From Alphaproteobacteria bacterium (lineage in GTDB: Bacteria; Myxococcota_A; UBA796; GCA-2862545): a stretch of DNA of 64,000 nt. Under the pieces are notes generated by a model. The model was given only the letters and a program-made list of their open reading frames with translations. It was not told the DNA's origin and did not search any database. The stretch lies in assembly GCA_020632915.1 (NCBI GenBank), contig JACKEP010000026.1:16779-80778 (forward strand). The letters run 5' to 3'. A program made the position numbers and the translations under genes. Positions 50,202 to 59,879 of this stretch are shown here, piece after piece (the first letter of the stretch is position 1; every line of letters begins with the position of its first letter).

Positions 50202-52234
50202 TCCCCGAGCTCGGCACCGGGCTCGTCCTCGTCTCGCTCCTGTTCGCCACCTTGGGTGCCGTGCTGGGGTTCTGGGCCGGGGCGCGCCGTCACCTCGGGG
50301 CGTGGGCGTGGGCGCGACGGGCGGCCTACGCGTTCGCCGGCTGCATGCTCGGCGCCAACCTGCTGATGGTCTACGCGCTGCTCTCCCACGACTTCAGCGT
50401 GAAGTACGTGGCGGAGGTCGGCAGCCTCACCACGCCCACGATCTTCACGATCGTGTCCCTGTGGGCCTCCCTGAACGGCTCGATCCTGTTCTGGGGCGGC
50501 ATCCTGTCGGTCTACGTCGTCGCGTTCCTGTTCTTCAACGGCAACCGCCACCGCGAGTACATGCCGTGGACGATCGCGATGCTGCTGTCCAACAGCGTGT
50601 TCTTCGCGCTGCTGGTGTCGAGCGTCGCCAACCCGTTCGCGCGCATCAGCCCCGCGCCGATGGACGGCCCGGGTCCCAACCCGCTGCTCCAGAACCACTG
50701 GCTGATGGCCGTCCACCCGCCCACGCTCTACATGGGCTACGTCGGGATGGTCGTTCCCTACTCGATGATCTGCGCAGCGCTGTTCGCCGGTCGCCTCGAC
50801 GCCGGCTGGATGGTGCCGCTGCGTCGCTGGATGATGATCCCGTGGACGTTCCTGTCGGTGGGCATCGTGCTCGGCGGCTGGTGGTCCTACGGCGTGCTCG
50901 GCTGGGGCGGCGCCTGGGCGTGGGATCCGGTCGAGAACGCGAGCTTCCACCCGTGGCTCACCGGCACGGCGTTCCTGCACTCGGCGATGCTGCTGCAGCG
51001 GCGCGGCGACCTGCGCATCTGGACGCTCATCCTCGGCATCGCCACGTTCCTGCTCACGCTCGTGGGCACGTTCATGACGCGGTCGGGCGTGTTCAACTCG
51101 GTGCACTCGTTCACCCAGTCGTCCATCGGGCCCGTGTTCCTCTACTTCATCGGCATCGTGCTGGTGTTCAGCATCGTGCTGCTGGCGGTCCGCGAGCACC
51201 TGCTCGTCATCGACCAGGACCAGCAGGCCCGCACCACGCTGATGTCGTCGATGTTCGGCAGCCGCATGCACCCGCTCGGGCGCGAGTTCGCGATCCTGCT
51301 GCAGAACGCCGTGTTCACCACGTTCACGTTCACGGTGCTGCTCGGCACGCTCTACCCGCTGATCGCCGAGGCCCTCCAGGACCGCAAGGTCAGCGTCGGC
51401 GAGCCCTACTTCGACCGCTGGGGCCTGCCGCTGGGCCTGCTGCTCGTCTTCCTCATGGGTGTCGGACCGGCGCTGCCGTGGGGCCGCCTGTCCCCGCGCA
51501 GGGCGATGGAGCGCCTGCTGCCCCCGGTCGTCGCCGGCTTCGTGTTCACGGTGCCGTTCCTCCTCAACGGCATCGACAAGCCCTACACCCTGCTCGCGCT
51601 GTGGCTGTGCGGCTTCGCGTTCTGGGCCAACTTCAACGAGTTCGTCACCCCCGTCCGCCAGCGCATGCGGTCCAAGGGTGAGGGGCTGCCCACCGCCGCC
51701 ACGCGGGTGTTCCAGCGCACGCGCCGTCGCTACGGCGGCCACATCGCCCACTACGGCGTGGTGCTGGCCGTGATCGCGCTGGCGATCTCGAAGGGCTACA
51801 AGACCGAGCAGGACGTCACGCTCACCCCGGGCCAGACGATCGAGACCGGGCGCTTCACCGCCACGTTCACCGACGCCAGCACCGTCAAGGAGCCCCACCG
51901 CACCGCGGTCGTCGCCCACTTCGCGATCACCGACGGCGGTGCCGACGCGGGCACGCTGGAGCCGCGCCTGAACTACTACCCCCGCCAGCGGGAGCCGATC
52001 TTCACGCCCGCCGTCCACGAGACGCTCACGTCCGACTTCTACCTGTCGATCGTCGAGCTGGAGCCGGAGGGCAAGTACGTGGTCCTCCGGGTGATCACGA
52101 TGCCGGGCATCTTCTGGCTCTGGCTCGCTCCGGTGTTCATCGCGCTCGGGTCCATCCTCGCCATGTGGCCCACGCGCCGCACCGACGCCGCCGCCGCGCC
52201 GGCCGCCCTGCCCGCCGGGAGCCGCACCGCATGA
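50198..52234 (+). CDS. ccmF: Cytochrome c heme lyase subunit CcmF
   Basis: 678 residues, GTG within the ccmE stop (GTGA). About 14-15 membrane segments. WWD domain WGGAWAWDPVENAS (236-249), flanking histidines in AVHPPTLYMGY and SFHPWLTGTAF, and FMTRSGVFNSVHSF. It transfers heme to apocytochrome with CcmH. Length is typical. Confidence 0.95.
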   Translation: MIPELGTGLVLVSLLFATLGAVLGFWAGARRHLGAWAWARRAAYAFAGCMLGANLLMVYALLSHDFSVKYVAEVGSLTTPTIFTIVSLWASLNGSILFWGGILSVYVVAFLFFNGNRHREYMPWTIAMLLSNSVFFALLVSSVANPFARISPAPMDGPGPNPLLQNHWLMAVHPPTLYMGYVGMVVPYSMICAALFAGRLDAGWMVPLRRWMMIPWTFLSVGIVLGGWWSYGVLGWGGAWAWDPVENASFHPWLTGTAFLHSAMLLQRRGDLRIWTLILGIATFLLTLVGTFMTRSGVFNSVHSFTQSSIGPVFLYFIGIVLVFSIVLLAVREHLLVIDQDQQARTTLMSSMFGSRMHPLGREFAILLQNAVFTTFTFTVLLGTLYPLIAEALQDRKVSVGEPYFDRWGLPLGLLLVFLMGVGPALPWGRLSPRRAMERLLPPVVAGFVFTVPFLLNGIDKPYTLLALWLCGFAFWANFNEFVTPVRQRMRSKGEGLPTAATRVFQRTRRRYGGHIAHYGVVLAVIALAISKGYKTEQDVTLTPGQTIETGRFTATFTDASTVKEPHRTAVVAHFAITDGGADAGTLEPRLNYYPRQREPIFTPAVHETLTSDFYLSIVELEPEGKYVVLRVITMPGIFWLWLAPVFIALGSILAMWPTRRTDAAAAPAALPAGSRTA

Positions 52235-52803
52235 GTCGAGGGTCGGTGCACCGCCCCGACCGCCGGCGCCAGCGCCGGGGACGGGTCAACCTGTTCGTCC
52301 TCGTCGGCGGCCTCGCGGTCATCGTGCCGCTGCTGGTGCTGTTCGCGGTCAGCTTCGGCAACGACCCGCACGAGGTCCCCAGCGTGCTCGAGCACACGCC
52401 CGCGCCGCAGTTCCACCTCCAGGACCTCGACGGAAAGACCTGGGACCTCGCCAGCTTGCGCGGCAAGAAGGTGGTGCTCAACTTCTGGTCGACCTGGTGC
52501 GTGCCCTGCCGCCAGGAGCACCCGCTGCTGCAGCAGGCCGCCCGGCTCTACCCCGACGTCGTGTTCCTCGGTGCGGTCTACTCCGACGAACCCGCGAAGT
52601 GCCGCGCCTACCTCACCCGCGAGGGCACCGCCTACGCCCACCTCGTCGACCCCGAGGGCCGCCTCGCCATCGACTACGGCGTGGCCGGCGTGCCCGAGAC
52701 CTACTTCATCGACGAGAGCGGCGTCATCGCCCACAAGGCCGTCGGCCCGGTGAGCGCGCCCCTCATCCAGAGCCTGCTGGGCCCGCCGCAGAGGTCGATG
52801 TGA
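52231..52803 (+). CDS. ccmG: Thiol:disulfide interchange protein CcmG/DsbE
   Basis: 190 residues, ATGA overlap with ccmF. Membrane anchor (about 20-41), then a thioredoxin fold with WCVPC (89-93) and the cis-Pro segment GVAGVPETYFID, typical of CcmG. Keeps the CxxCH cysteines of apocytochromes reduced. Distinct from the TlpA at 27862. Confidence 0.93.
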   Translation: MSRGSVHRPDRRRQRRGRVNLFVLVGGLAVIVPLLVLFAVSFGNDPHEVPSVLEHTPAPQFHLQDLDGKTWDLASLRGKKVVLNFWSTWCVPCRQEHPLLQQAARLYPDVVFLGAVYSDEPAKCRAYLTREGTAYAHLVDPEGRLAIDYGVAGVPETYFIDESGVIAHKAVGPVSAPLIQSLLGPPQRSM

Positions 52804-53384
52804 GGCCACTCCTGCGCCTGTTCGCCGTCCTCTGCGCGGTCGGCGTGGCCACGACCCGCCCCGCCATCGGGCAGGACGGCGCGCCCGCTGGATTCACAGC
52901 GGACGTCCCCGCCGACGACGACGCGGGTCAGGGCATCCCCGGCCTGCCGCCCGGTCCGCCGCCGCCTGCGGATCAGGTCGACCGCATCGCCCGCGACATC
53001 GGCCTCGGCCTGCGGTGCCCGGTCTGCCAGGGGCTGTCCGTCGCCGACTCCACGTCGTCCGCCGCGGTGATGATGCAGCGGCGCATCCGCGAGCTCGTCG
53101 CCCAGGGCTACGACCGCGACGACATCAACGACTTCTTCGCGTCGAAGTACGGCGAGTGGGTGCTGCTCCAGCCCCGCAACGGCGGCCTCAACCAGCTCGT
53201 CTGGATCGGCCCGCTGCTCGCCTTCGGTCTCGGCCTGATCGCGGCCAGCTCGATGCTCGTCCGCCGCGACGACGACGAGGGCCCCGACACCGTCGTCAGC
53301 GACGCCGCGCGGCGTGGTCCCGACGGGGACGACGTCGAGGACCCCCACCTCGCCCGCCTGCTCTCCGAAGTGGACGATGACTGA
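52800..53384 (+). CDS. ccmH: Cytochrome c maturation protein CcmH
   Basis: 194 residues, GTG inside the ccmG stop. Signal peptide, a Pro/Asp-rich linker, then the redox motif LRCPVCQGLS (Cys73, Cys76), DRDDINDFFASKYGEWVLL, and a C-terminal membrane segment. It lacks the CcmI-like extension, which is encoded by the next gene. Confidence 0.93.
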   Translation: MRPLLRLFAVLCAVGVATTRPAIGQDGAPAGFTADVPADDDAGQGIPGLPPGPPPPADQVDRIARDIGLGLRCPVCQGLSVADSTSSAAVMMQRRIRELVAQGYDRDDINDFFASKYGEWVLLQPRNGGLNQLVWIGPLLAFGLGLIAASSMLVRRDDDEGPDTVVSDAARRGPDGDDVEDPHLARLLSEVDDD

Positions 53385-53395
53385 CGAGGCCCACG

Positions 53396-54994
53396 ATGAC
53401 TAGCTCGGCGGTCCGCACCGTCCTGACCGTCCACGCCGCCGCGCTCGTCGCGATGGGGCTGGGCCTGTACCTGGCCGGCATGACGGTCGACGAGGCGCGC
53501 GACAGCGCGTGGGCCGTGCCCTTCCTCGTGATCAACGTGGGCGTGCTGCTCGGCAACGGCGCCATGTACTGGCTGCTGCGCCAACCCGACGCCGCCGGTC
53601 GCCTCGCGCTCGAAGGCCGACGCGAGGACCTGGAGGACAGCCGCCAGGTCGTCGTCGAGCAGCTCAAGGCGCTCGAGGCCGAGCGCGACAAGCTCTCGTC
53701 GGAGGACTACGCGCGCGAGCGCGCCGAGCTGCTGGCGATCGGCACCGAGGCCCTGCGCGCCCTCGACGACGAGCCCCACCTCGGCCCGGCCACCGTCGTG
53801 CGCGAAGGCCGGCCGCCGTTCGAGCTGGCCGACGGCGGCTTCCCCACTGCGGGCGGTGCCGCCACGTCGCCCGCCACGTCGCCGCCCACCCTCGGTCCGA
53901 TCGACGCGCTGGCCATGCGCATGGAGGCCGAGCGCCGCGCGGACCCCGTCGCGTTCGATGCTGCCCTGGCCCGGCTCGGCATGCCCACGGGGTCGGGCGG
54001 CATGTCTGGCGAGTGGAAGGGCGCGCTGTACACGCTCGGCGTCGTCGCCCTCGTCGGCGTCATGTACACGATGGCCGCCGGCGGCGCGCGCGACCGGGCG
54101 CCCGGGATGACCATGACCGGCGGCGACCAGACCATGCCGAGCGGCCCCGCGGTCGAGGGCGGTGCGCCGGCTCCGCCGATGCAGACCGACCCGCGCATCG
54201 CCGAGCTCCAGAACCGCCTGGTGGCCGACCCCACCGACCTCGACGCGATGAACCAGGTCACCGAGCTGTCGATCCTCGCCAAGGACTTCCGCACGGCGAT
54301 GGACATGAACACGCGCGCGCTCACCCAGGCCCCCGACGACGCCGACGCCCACGTGTTCCACGCCCTGCTGCGCGCGGTGATCGGCCAGCGGGACGAGGCC
54401 TTCGCCGAGCTCGACCAGGTGATCGAGGGCCACCCCACCAACGTGCTGGCCCTGGTCTACCGCGGCATCCTCTCGGTCGACGACGACCCGGCGCGGGCGG
54501 TCGAGGTGCTGGAGCGGGCGTCTCAGCTGGACGACAGTCCCCAGGTCACCGAGCTGCTCGCGCGAGCCCGCGCCGCAGCATCGGGCGCACCCATGGCGTC
54601 GATGCGTCCGTCGCCGGGCATGGCGGCCCCGCCGGGCGATGCGCCGCCGGCCGACGGACAGGCCGAGGTCCTCGTGGCCGGCACGATCGAGCTCGCCGAC
54701 AGCGCAGCGGCGTCCGGGCAGAAGCTGTTCGTGTCCATCCGCGCACCGAGCGGCCCGCCGATGCCGCTCGCGGCGCTCAACCTCGCGCCCGGCCCCTTCC
54801 CGATGCCGTTCGTCGTCACGTCCGCCAACCAGGTGGCGATGGCGGGCATGGCGCGCCCGGTGCCTCCGACGTTCACCGTCGTGGCCCGGCTCGACAGCGA
54901 CGGCGACCCGATGACGCGCCCGCCCACCGACCCGAGCATCACCCTCGAGGGGGTCACGCGCGGCACCACCGGGCTGACGCTCAAGCTGCAGTGA
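53396..54994 (+). CDS. ccmI: CcmI-like cytochrome c biogenesis protein
   Basis: 532 residues. Two N-terminal membrane segments (about 10-28 and 40-60), a coiled-coil loop (about 70-120), a third membrane segment (about 208-225), TPR-like repeats (about 260-390) and a C-terminal domain (about 420-532) with FVSIRAPSGPPMPLAALNLAPGPFP-type sequence (seen in part as PSGPPMPLAALNL), as in the CcmI C-terminus. CcmI binds apocytochrome tails. The extra membrane segments differ from the classical layout. Confidence 0.85.
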   Translation: MTSSAVRTVLTVHAAALVAMGLGLYLAGMTVDEARDSAWAVPFLVINVGVLLGNGAMYWLLRQPDAAGRLALEGRREDLEDSRQVVVEQLKALEAERDKLSSEDYARERAELLAIGTEALRALDDEPHLGPATVVREGRPPFELADGGFPTAGGAATSPATSPPTLGPIDALAMRMEAERRADPVAFDAALARLGMPTGSGGMSGEWKGALYTLGVVALVGVMYTMAAGGARDRAPGMTMTGGDQTMPSGPAVEGGAPAPPMQTDPRIAELQNRLVADPTDLDAMNQVTELSILAKDFRTAMDMNTRALTQAPDDADAHVFHALLRAVIGQRDEAFAELDQVIEGHPTNVLALVYRGILSVDDDPARAVEVLERASQLDDSPQVTELLARARAAASGAPMASMRPSPGMAAPPGDAPPADGQAEVLVAGTIELADSAAASGQKLFVSIRAPSGPPMPLAALNLAPGPFPMPFVVTSANQVAMAGMARPVPPTFTVVARLDSDGDPMTRPPTDPSITLEGVTRGTTGLTLKLQ

Positions 54995-55001
54995 GGCCCT
55001 C

Positions 55002-56123
55002 GTGTCCGGCGCCGTGATCACGACGGTGCTGCCCGCGTCGCCCGAGGCCGTGGCCGCCGCGGCGCAGGCCCTCGCCGACGGGGAGCCGGTGGTGATCCCC
55101 ACCGAGACCGTGTACGGCCTGGCCGCCGACGCCGTCGACGCCGTCGCCGTCGCACGGGTGTTCGCCGCGAAGGACCGGCCCGCCGACGACCCGCTCATCG
55201 TGCACGTCTCCCCCGGGCTCCTCGCACGCACCGGTGCCGACGACCGGCTGGCCGCCCTGGTGGCGTTGGGGCTCGTGTCCCCCGCCCTCGAAGCCGCCTG
55301 CGCCCGCACGGCGCTCGCCCTGCTCGAAGGGTGCTGGCCCGGCCCGCTGACCGTCGTGCTCCCCCGGGGGCCCGCCGTACCCGACGCCGTGACCAGCGGC
55401 CTGCCCGCCGTGGCGCTGCGCATGCCCGAGCACCCTGTCGCCCTCGCGGTCATCGACGCCGCGGGACGCGCGCTCGTCGCTCCCAGCGCGAACCGCTTCG
55501 GGCGGATCAGCCCCACCCACGCCGACGCCGCGCGGGCCGAGCTCGACGGTCGCGTCCGTCTCATCGTCGACGGTGGCGCCTGCCGGGTGGGTGTGGAGTC
55601 GACCGTGGTGCGCGTGCACGCCGACGGCAGCCTCGGCCTGCTGCGCCCGGGTGCCATCACCCCCGAGCAGCTCACCGGCAGGGTCGGCAGCGCGGTCACA
55701 CGCGTCGGCAGCGAGGCGGGCCGTGCGGCGTCCCCAGGGCGCACCCCCAGCCACTACGCGCCGCGCACGCCGCTCGTGGTCACGTCCACCCCACCCAGCG
55801 CGTGGTCCGATGCGCGCATCGCCGATCTACGCGCGCGCCTGTCCCACGGCCGCCTCGGCTGGCTCGCCGGGTCGGACGCCCTGCGCCCGTCGACGACGCT
55901 GCGTGACGCGCTCGGTGCGCCAGACGTGGTGGAGGCGCTGCTGGCCTCGGACGGACGGGCGTCGACGGCTGCCCGTCACCTGTACGCGACGCTGCGCTCG
56001 CTCGACGAGGCAGGCCCGGACGTGATCGTGGCGTGTGTCGACGCCCAGGACGACGGCCTCGCCGAAGCCCTCACGGATCGGCTCACGCGCGCCAGCCACG
56101 GCACCCGCCCGCTGCCACCGTAG
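55002..56123 (+). CDS. L-threonylcarbamoyladenylate synthase (Sua5 type)
   Basis: 373 residues, GTG at 55002, 7 bp after ccmI; another GTG at 55014 is possible. YrdC/Sua5 domain (about 1-230) with PTETVYGLAADA (about 33-44), KDRPADDPLIVHV (about 57-69), APSANRFGRISPTHADA (about 160-176) and a C-terminal Sua5 domain beginning after SPGRTPSHYAPRTPL (about 245-259). Makes the threonylcarbamoyl-AMP used to modify tRNA position 37. Two-domain Sua5 rather than the short TsaC. Probably co-transcribed with ccm but unrelated in function. Confidence 0.92.
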   Translation: MSGAVITTVLPASPEAVAAAAQALADGEPVVIPTETVYGLAADAVDAVAVARVFAAKDRPADDPLIVHVSPGLLARTGADDRLAALVALGLVSPALEAACARTALALLEGCWPGPLTVVLPRGPAVPDAVTSGLPAVALRMPEHPVALAVIDAAGRALVAPSANRFGRISPTHADAARAELDGRVRLIVDGGACRVGVESTVVRVHADGSLGLLRPGAITPEQLTGRVGSAVTRVGSEAGRAASPGRTPSHYAPRTPLVVTSTPPSAWSDARIADLRARLSHGRLGWLAGSDALRPSTTLRDALGAPDVVEALLASDGRASTAARHLYATLRSLDEAGPDVIVACVDAQDDGLAEALTDRLTRASHGTRPLPP

Positions 56124-56133
56124 GCCACCGCGA

Positions 56134-57771
56134 TCAGTCGAGGCCGTGCTTGCGCAGCTTGTAGAGCAGCGACGTGCGGGCGATGCCGAGCTCGCGCGCG
56201 GCGGCCGCGCGGTTGTTGCCCACGTCGCGCAGCACCGCGACCAGGCGGGCGCGCTCGGCCTCCTCCGCCGACCAGCCGGCACCGGCGTCCTCCTCGTCGT
56301 CGAACGACCACGGATGGAAGGACAGGTGGCTGGCGTGGATCTCGGGCCCGTGGAGCACCACGGCCCGGGTGAGCACGTTGCGCAGCTCGCGCACGTTCCC
56401 CGGCCAGTCGTAGGCCGACAGCGCCGCCTGGGCCGCCGCGGTGAGCGCAGCCTCGGGGTGGTGGCGGGCCAGCAGGGCACGGGCGACCGCCGGCAGATCC
56501 TCCTTGCGCTTGCGCAGCGGCGGCAGCGTCACCGTCAGCACCGCGAGGCGGTAGAGCAGGTCGCGCCGGAACCTCCCCTCCTCGGCCATGCGCCCCAGGT
56601 GGGCGTGGGTGGCGGCCACGACACGCACGTCGGGGAACTCGGCCGCCTGCCCGCCCACGCGGTGGACCTCTCCCGACTCGAGCGCGCGCAGCAGCTTGGC
56701 CTGCGCACCCGCGGAGAGCTCCCCCAGCTCGTCCAGGAACAGCGTGCCGCCGTCCGCCCGCTGGAACGCGCCGTCGACCCGCCGCGCCGCGCCCGTGAAC
56801 GCGCCGGCCTCGTGGCCGAACAGCTCCGACTCGACGAGGTGTTCCGGGATGGCTGCGCAGTTGACCGCGACGAAGGCCCGGTCGTGGCGGGGAGACCCGT
56901 CGTGCAGGGCGCGGGCGGCCAGCTCCTTGCCCGTGCCCGACTCGCCCACCAGCAGCACCGTCGCGTCGTGGCGGGCGACGCGGTCGAGCACGCCGTACAG
57001 GCGCCGCATGACCGGGCTGGCGCCAACGAGGTCGCCAAAGCCGTCCGCCGCGTCGTCGCGGTGCTCGACGAGCCGCACCGTGACCGACAGCTCGTGCTCG
57101 CCCAGGCGGAGATTCTCGCCCTCGAGCACCGGCGTGATCGTGCGCACCCGCTGGCCGCCGAGGAACACCGGGCGCGCCCCCGGCTCGACCATCACGCGCC
57201 CGCGGCTGACGCGCAGGACCGCCGCATCGGCCGGCAGGGACCCGTCGAGCTGGACGTGGGCGCCCGGCCCCCCGACGCGCGTCCGTGCACGCGACAGCTC
57301 CGTGCGCAGCCCGCGCTTGGGCCCGTCGATCACCCGGAGCTCGGCCCGGCACGACGTCACCCCGTCGGCGACGTCGACCAGCTCCTCGTGGTCGGCCGGG
57401 CGGGCCATCCGCGTCATGCTGATGCCGCCGTCGTCGACCTCCGCGTCGACGAAGCGCACCTGGTAGGCGCCGACCTGGAAGGCGTCGCCCGGGCTCAACG
57501 CCACCTCGGCGACCGAGGCACCGTCGACCGGCGTGCCGTGGCGGCTGTGGTCGACGAGCCACCAGCTGTCGCCGCGTCGCTCGACCGCGCAGTGCGTGCG
57601 GCTCACCGTGTCGGACGGCAACGCGATGTCGGAGCGGTCGGACCGCCCGATCACCGTGCGCGCCGACCTCAGCAGGTAGCTGAGCACGGTGCGGTCTTGC
57701 TCGAGGATCTGTAGCTGGGGCACGCGCCCTCCCCGGCGCCGGGTGGTGGTCTCCAGCAGCTCGATCGCCAT
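56134..57771 (-). CDS. FHA-domain sigma-54-dependent transcription activator
   Basis: 545 residues. ATG at 57771 with GGAGG 6 bp upstream. N-terminal FHA domain (about 30-105: TVIGRSDRSDIALPSDTVSRTHC read as GRSDRSDIALP and SRTHC), then a second, weaker FHA-like domain (about 142-235), an AAA+ domain with Walker A GESGTGKE (about 274), the sigma-54 contact loop GAFTGA (about 323), Walker B GTLFLDELGEL, and a C-terminal Fis-type helix-turn-helix (NRAAAARELGIARTSLLYKLRKHG). It would activate sigma-54 promoters in response to a phosphoprotein bound by FHA. Divergent from the Ser/Thr kinase, 146 bp apart. Confidence 0.92.
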   Translation of the reverse strand: MAIELLETTTRRRGGRVPQLQILEQDRTVLSYLLRSARTVIGRSDRSDIALPSDTVSRTHCAVERRGDSWWLVDHSRHGTPVDGASVAEVALSPGDAFQVGAYQVRFVDAEVDDGGISMTRMARPADHEELVDVADGVTSCRAELRVIDGPKRGLRTELSRARTRVGGPGAHVQLDGSLPADAAVLRVSRGRVMVEPGARPVFLGGQRVRTITPVLEGENLRLGEHELSVTVRLVEHRDDAADGFGDLVGASPVMRRLYGVLDRVARHDATVLLVGESGTGKELAARALHDGSPRHDRAFVAVNCAAIPEHLVESELFGHEAGAFTGAARRVDGAFQRADGGTLFLDELGELSAGAQAKLLRALESGEVHRVGGQAAEFPDVRVVAATHAHLGRMAEEGRFRRDLLYRLAVLTVTLPPLRKRKEDLPAVARALLARHHPEAALTAAAQAALSAYDWPGNVRELRNVLTRAVVLHGPEIHASHLSFHPWSFDDEEDAGAGWSAEEAERARLVAVLRDVGNNRAAAARELGIARTSLLYKLRKHGLD

Positions 57772-57890
57772 CTTCGGCCTCCGCTTGAGGTCGGCGGCAC
57801 GCGCGACCCGTCCCCGCCCATGGCCCAGCGCTGCGTGCAAGGCGCGGAAATCGCCGACGGTTGCTCGAAGATCGCGGCAGACGAGCCGAA

Positions 57891-57896
57891 TAGGGG
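57891..57896 (+). promoter_or_regulatory. -10-like box TAGGGG for the kinase gene
   Basis: TAGGGG 21 bp before the GTG at 57918. No -35 at 17 bp; TTGCTC at 57861-57866 is too far. No sigma-54 (GG-N10-GC) site could be assigned with confidence. Confidence 0.3.
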
Positions 57897-57917
57897 GACG
57901 TGCGTGGAGGGAGCACG

Positions 57918-59840
57918 GTGTCGGATCGTCGGTTCCACATCGCGTCGTGCCTGGGCAAGGGCGGCTTCGGCGAGGTCTACCGGGCCCGCATGGTGCGCTC
58001 GTCCGGCTTCGAGGTCGACGTGGCGCTCAAGCTGCTGCGCAGCGACGTCGACCCCCGCGGGCAGGCGGCCCAGCGCCTGCGCGACGAGGCGCGGCTGCTC
58101 GGCCTCGTCCGCCACCGGGCGATCCCGCGGGTCCACGATCTGGTGGTCGTCGACGGTCGCGTCGCGCTCGTCACCGAGTACATCGACGGCGCCGACCTGT
58201 CGGCCTGCCTCAAGGCCACGCCGCGCCTGTCCCCGCGCGCCATCGCCCAGGTCGTGGGCACCGTCGCCGACGCCTTGCACGCCGCGTGGACCACCCCCGT
58301 GGGCACGGGCGATCAGGCCGCCCGCATCGTCCACCGCGACCTCAAGCCCGCCAACATCCGCATCGCGCGCGACGGCGCGCCGATGCTGCTCGACTTCGGC
58401 ATCGCCTGGACCGACGCCGTCACCCGCATCGCGCTCACCCAGACGTCGGCGATGGTCGGCTCGCCGGCCTACATGGCGCCGGAGCGCTTCGAGGGCACGT
58501 CGCCCGACCCGGCGAACGACGTGTTCAGCCTCGGCGCCGTGCTCTGGGAATGCCTGGTCGGCCGACGGCTGTTCGCCGACGTCAGCTTCCAGGAGCTGGC
58601 GGGCCTGTCGCTGTTCGAGGAGCGCTTCCGACGGGCGGTCGATGCCCGTCTCGCGGAGCTCCCGCGCGACCTCGACGAGGACCTGCACGAGCTGGTCGGC
58701 ACGATGCTCGCATGGCGTCCCGACCAGCGCCCCGACGCCGCCGAGGTCGCCACGGCGCTGGAGGCCCTCGCACCGCGCCTGCCGGGTCCCACCCTGCGCG
58801 CGTGGTGCCGCGACCACGACTGGACGGCCCAGCCCCGTCGCGACGGCCCGTGGGTCGGACGCGTCGTCACCGAGTCGGTGAGCACGCCCGTCCCGCTGGT
58901 GGCCGACGTCGCCGCCACCCCCATCGTCGACGCCGCCACCACCTACGACACCGACACCCCACCCACCGACGCCCTGGACCTGCCGTCGGTCGTGCTCACC
59001 ACGGCCGAGGCCATCCCGGTCGACACGATCCCGGCGCCGCTGCCGGACCCACCGCCACTGCTGCCGTCGCCCCGCCCGGCCTCCACCCTGCCGTGGACCG
59101 CCGGCGCGATCGGCCTCGGCGTGCTCCTGGCCGTGGCCGGAACCCTCTGGCGCCCCCCACCGAGCGACGCCGCGTCCGCGCCGGACGCCGTGGCCCTCCC
59201 GCTGACGGCGCAGCTGGACCGAACCGCTCCCCCGACGGACGACGACGCCACCGCAGCGCCCGACGCGATCCTGGCGCAGGGGGTCACGGCACCTTCCCCG
59301 GTCACCCTCGCGACCGACGTCGCCCCCGCGCCGGTCCCGGTGGCCCCCACCGTGCGCGATGCGCCCGCCCGGCCCCCACCCACGCGCACCCCTGCTCCAG
59401 CCACCCGTACCGCCGCCTCCGCCACGCCCCCGCCGGCGGCGCGGGTGCGGCCCAAGCCCGTCGCGTTGCCCGATGTCGACACGCTCCTCGGCGACGACGC
59501 CCCCACGCACACCCCCGCGGTGGTCGCCGCGTCGGTGGTGCCCACGCCCGCGCCGCGCGCCGCACCCGTGGCCTCCCAGGCTGCCCCCGCAGCACCGCCC
59601 GAGCCGGTCGGTCCGCGGGTGTCGGTCGACCCGGGCTCCGACGTGGCACGTATCGACCTCACCGGCCCCGGCGGCACGTACCACCTCCCGGCCACGGTGC
59701 CCGAGGGCAAGTACACGCTCACCTACTACGACGCCGCGGGCGCTCCCTACATGCCGGGCTCGGTCACCATCGCTGGCGACGGGCCGATGTCGGTCATCTG
59801 CGTGCGCAAGCTGTGCAGCACACGGGCCTCGAAGCGATAA
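57918..59840 (+). CDS. Transmembrane serine/threonine protein kinase
   Basis: 640 residues from the GTG at 57918 (GGAGGGAG at 57906-57913); a GTG at 57900 would precede this site. Kinase domain about 1-270: glycine loop GKGGFGEV (13-20), ATP-site Lys38 in VALK, HRDLKPAN (139-146), DFG (159-161), SPAYMAPERF. Then a Pro/Thr-rich linker, a membrane segment (about 392-412), a long Ala/Pro-rich external region and a small C-terminal domain (about 570-640). Hanks-type kinases with this layout are abundant in Myxococcota. The adjacent FHA activator is a plausible target. Confidence 0.92.
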   Translation: MSDRRFHIASCLGKGGFGEVYRARMVRSSGFEVDVALKLLRSDVDPRGQAAQRLRDEARLLGLVRHRAIPRVHDLVVVDGRVALVTEYIDGADLSACLKATPRLSPRAIAQVVGTVADALHAAWTTPVGTGDQAARIVHRDLKPANIRIARDGAPMLLDFGIAWTDAVTRIALTQTSAMVGSPAYMAPERFEGTSPDPANDVFSLGAVLWECLVGRRLFADVSFQELAGLSLFEERFRRAVDARLAELPRDLDEDLHELVGTMLAWRPDQRPDAAEVATALEALAPRLPGPTLRAWCRDHDWTAQPRRDGPWVGRVVTESVSTPVPLVADVAATPIVDAATTYDTDTPPTDALDLPSVVLTTAEAIPVDTIPAPLPDPPPLLPSPRPASTLPWTAGAIGLGVLLAVAGTLWRPPPSDAASAPDAVALPLTAQLDRTAPPTDDDATAAPDAILAQGVTAPSPVTLATDVAPAPVPVAPTVRDAPARPPPTRTPAPATRTAASATPPPAARVRPKPVALPDVDTLLGDDAPTHTPAVVAASVVPTPAPRAAPVASQAAPAAPPEPVGPRVSVDPGSDVARIDLTGPGGTYHLPATVPEGKYTLTYYDAAGAPYMPGSVTIAGDGPMSVICVRKLCSTRASKR

Positions 59841-59879
59841 GCCGACCCCACCCCAGGCTGACGCTGTCCGAGGTGACCC

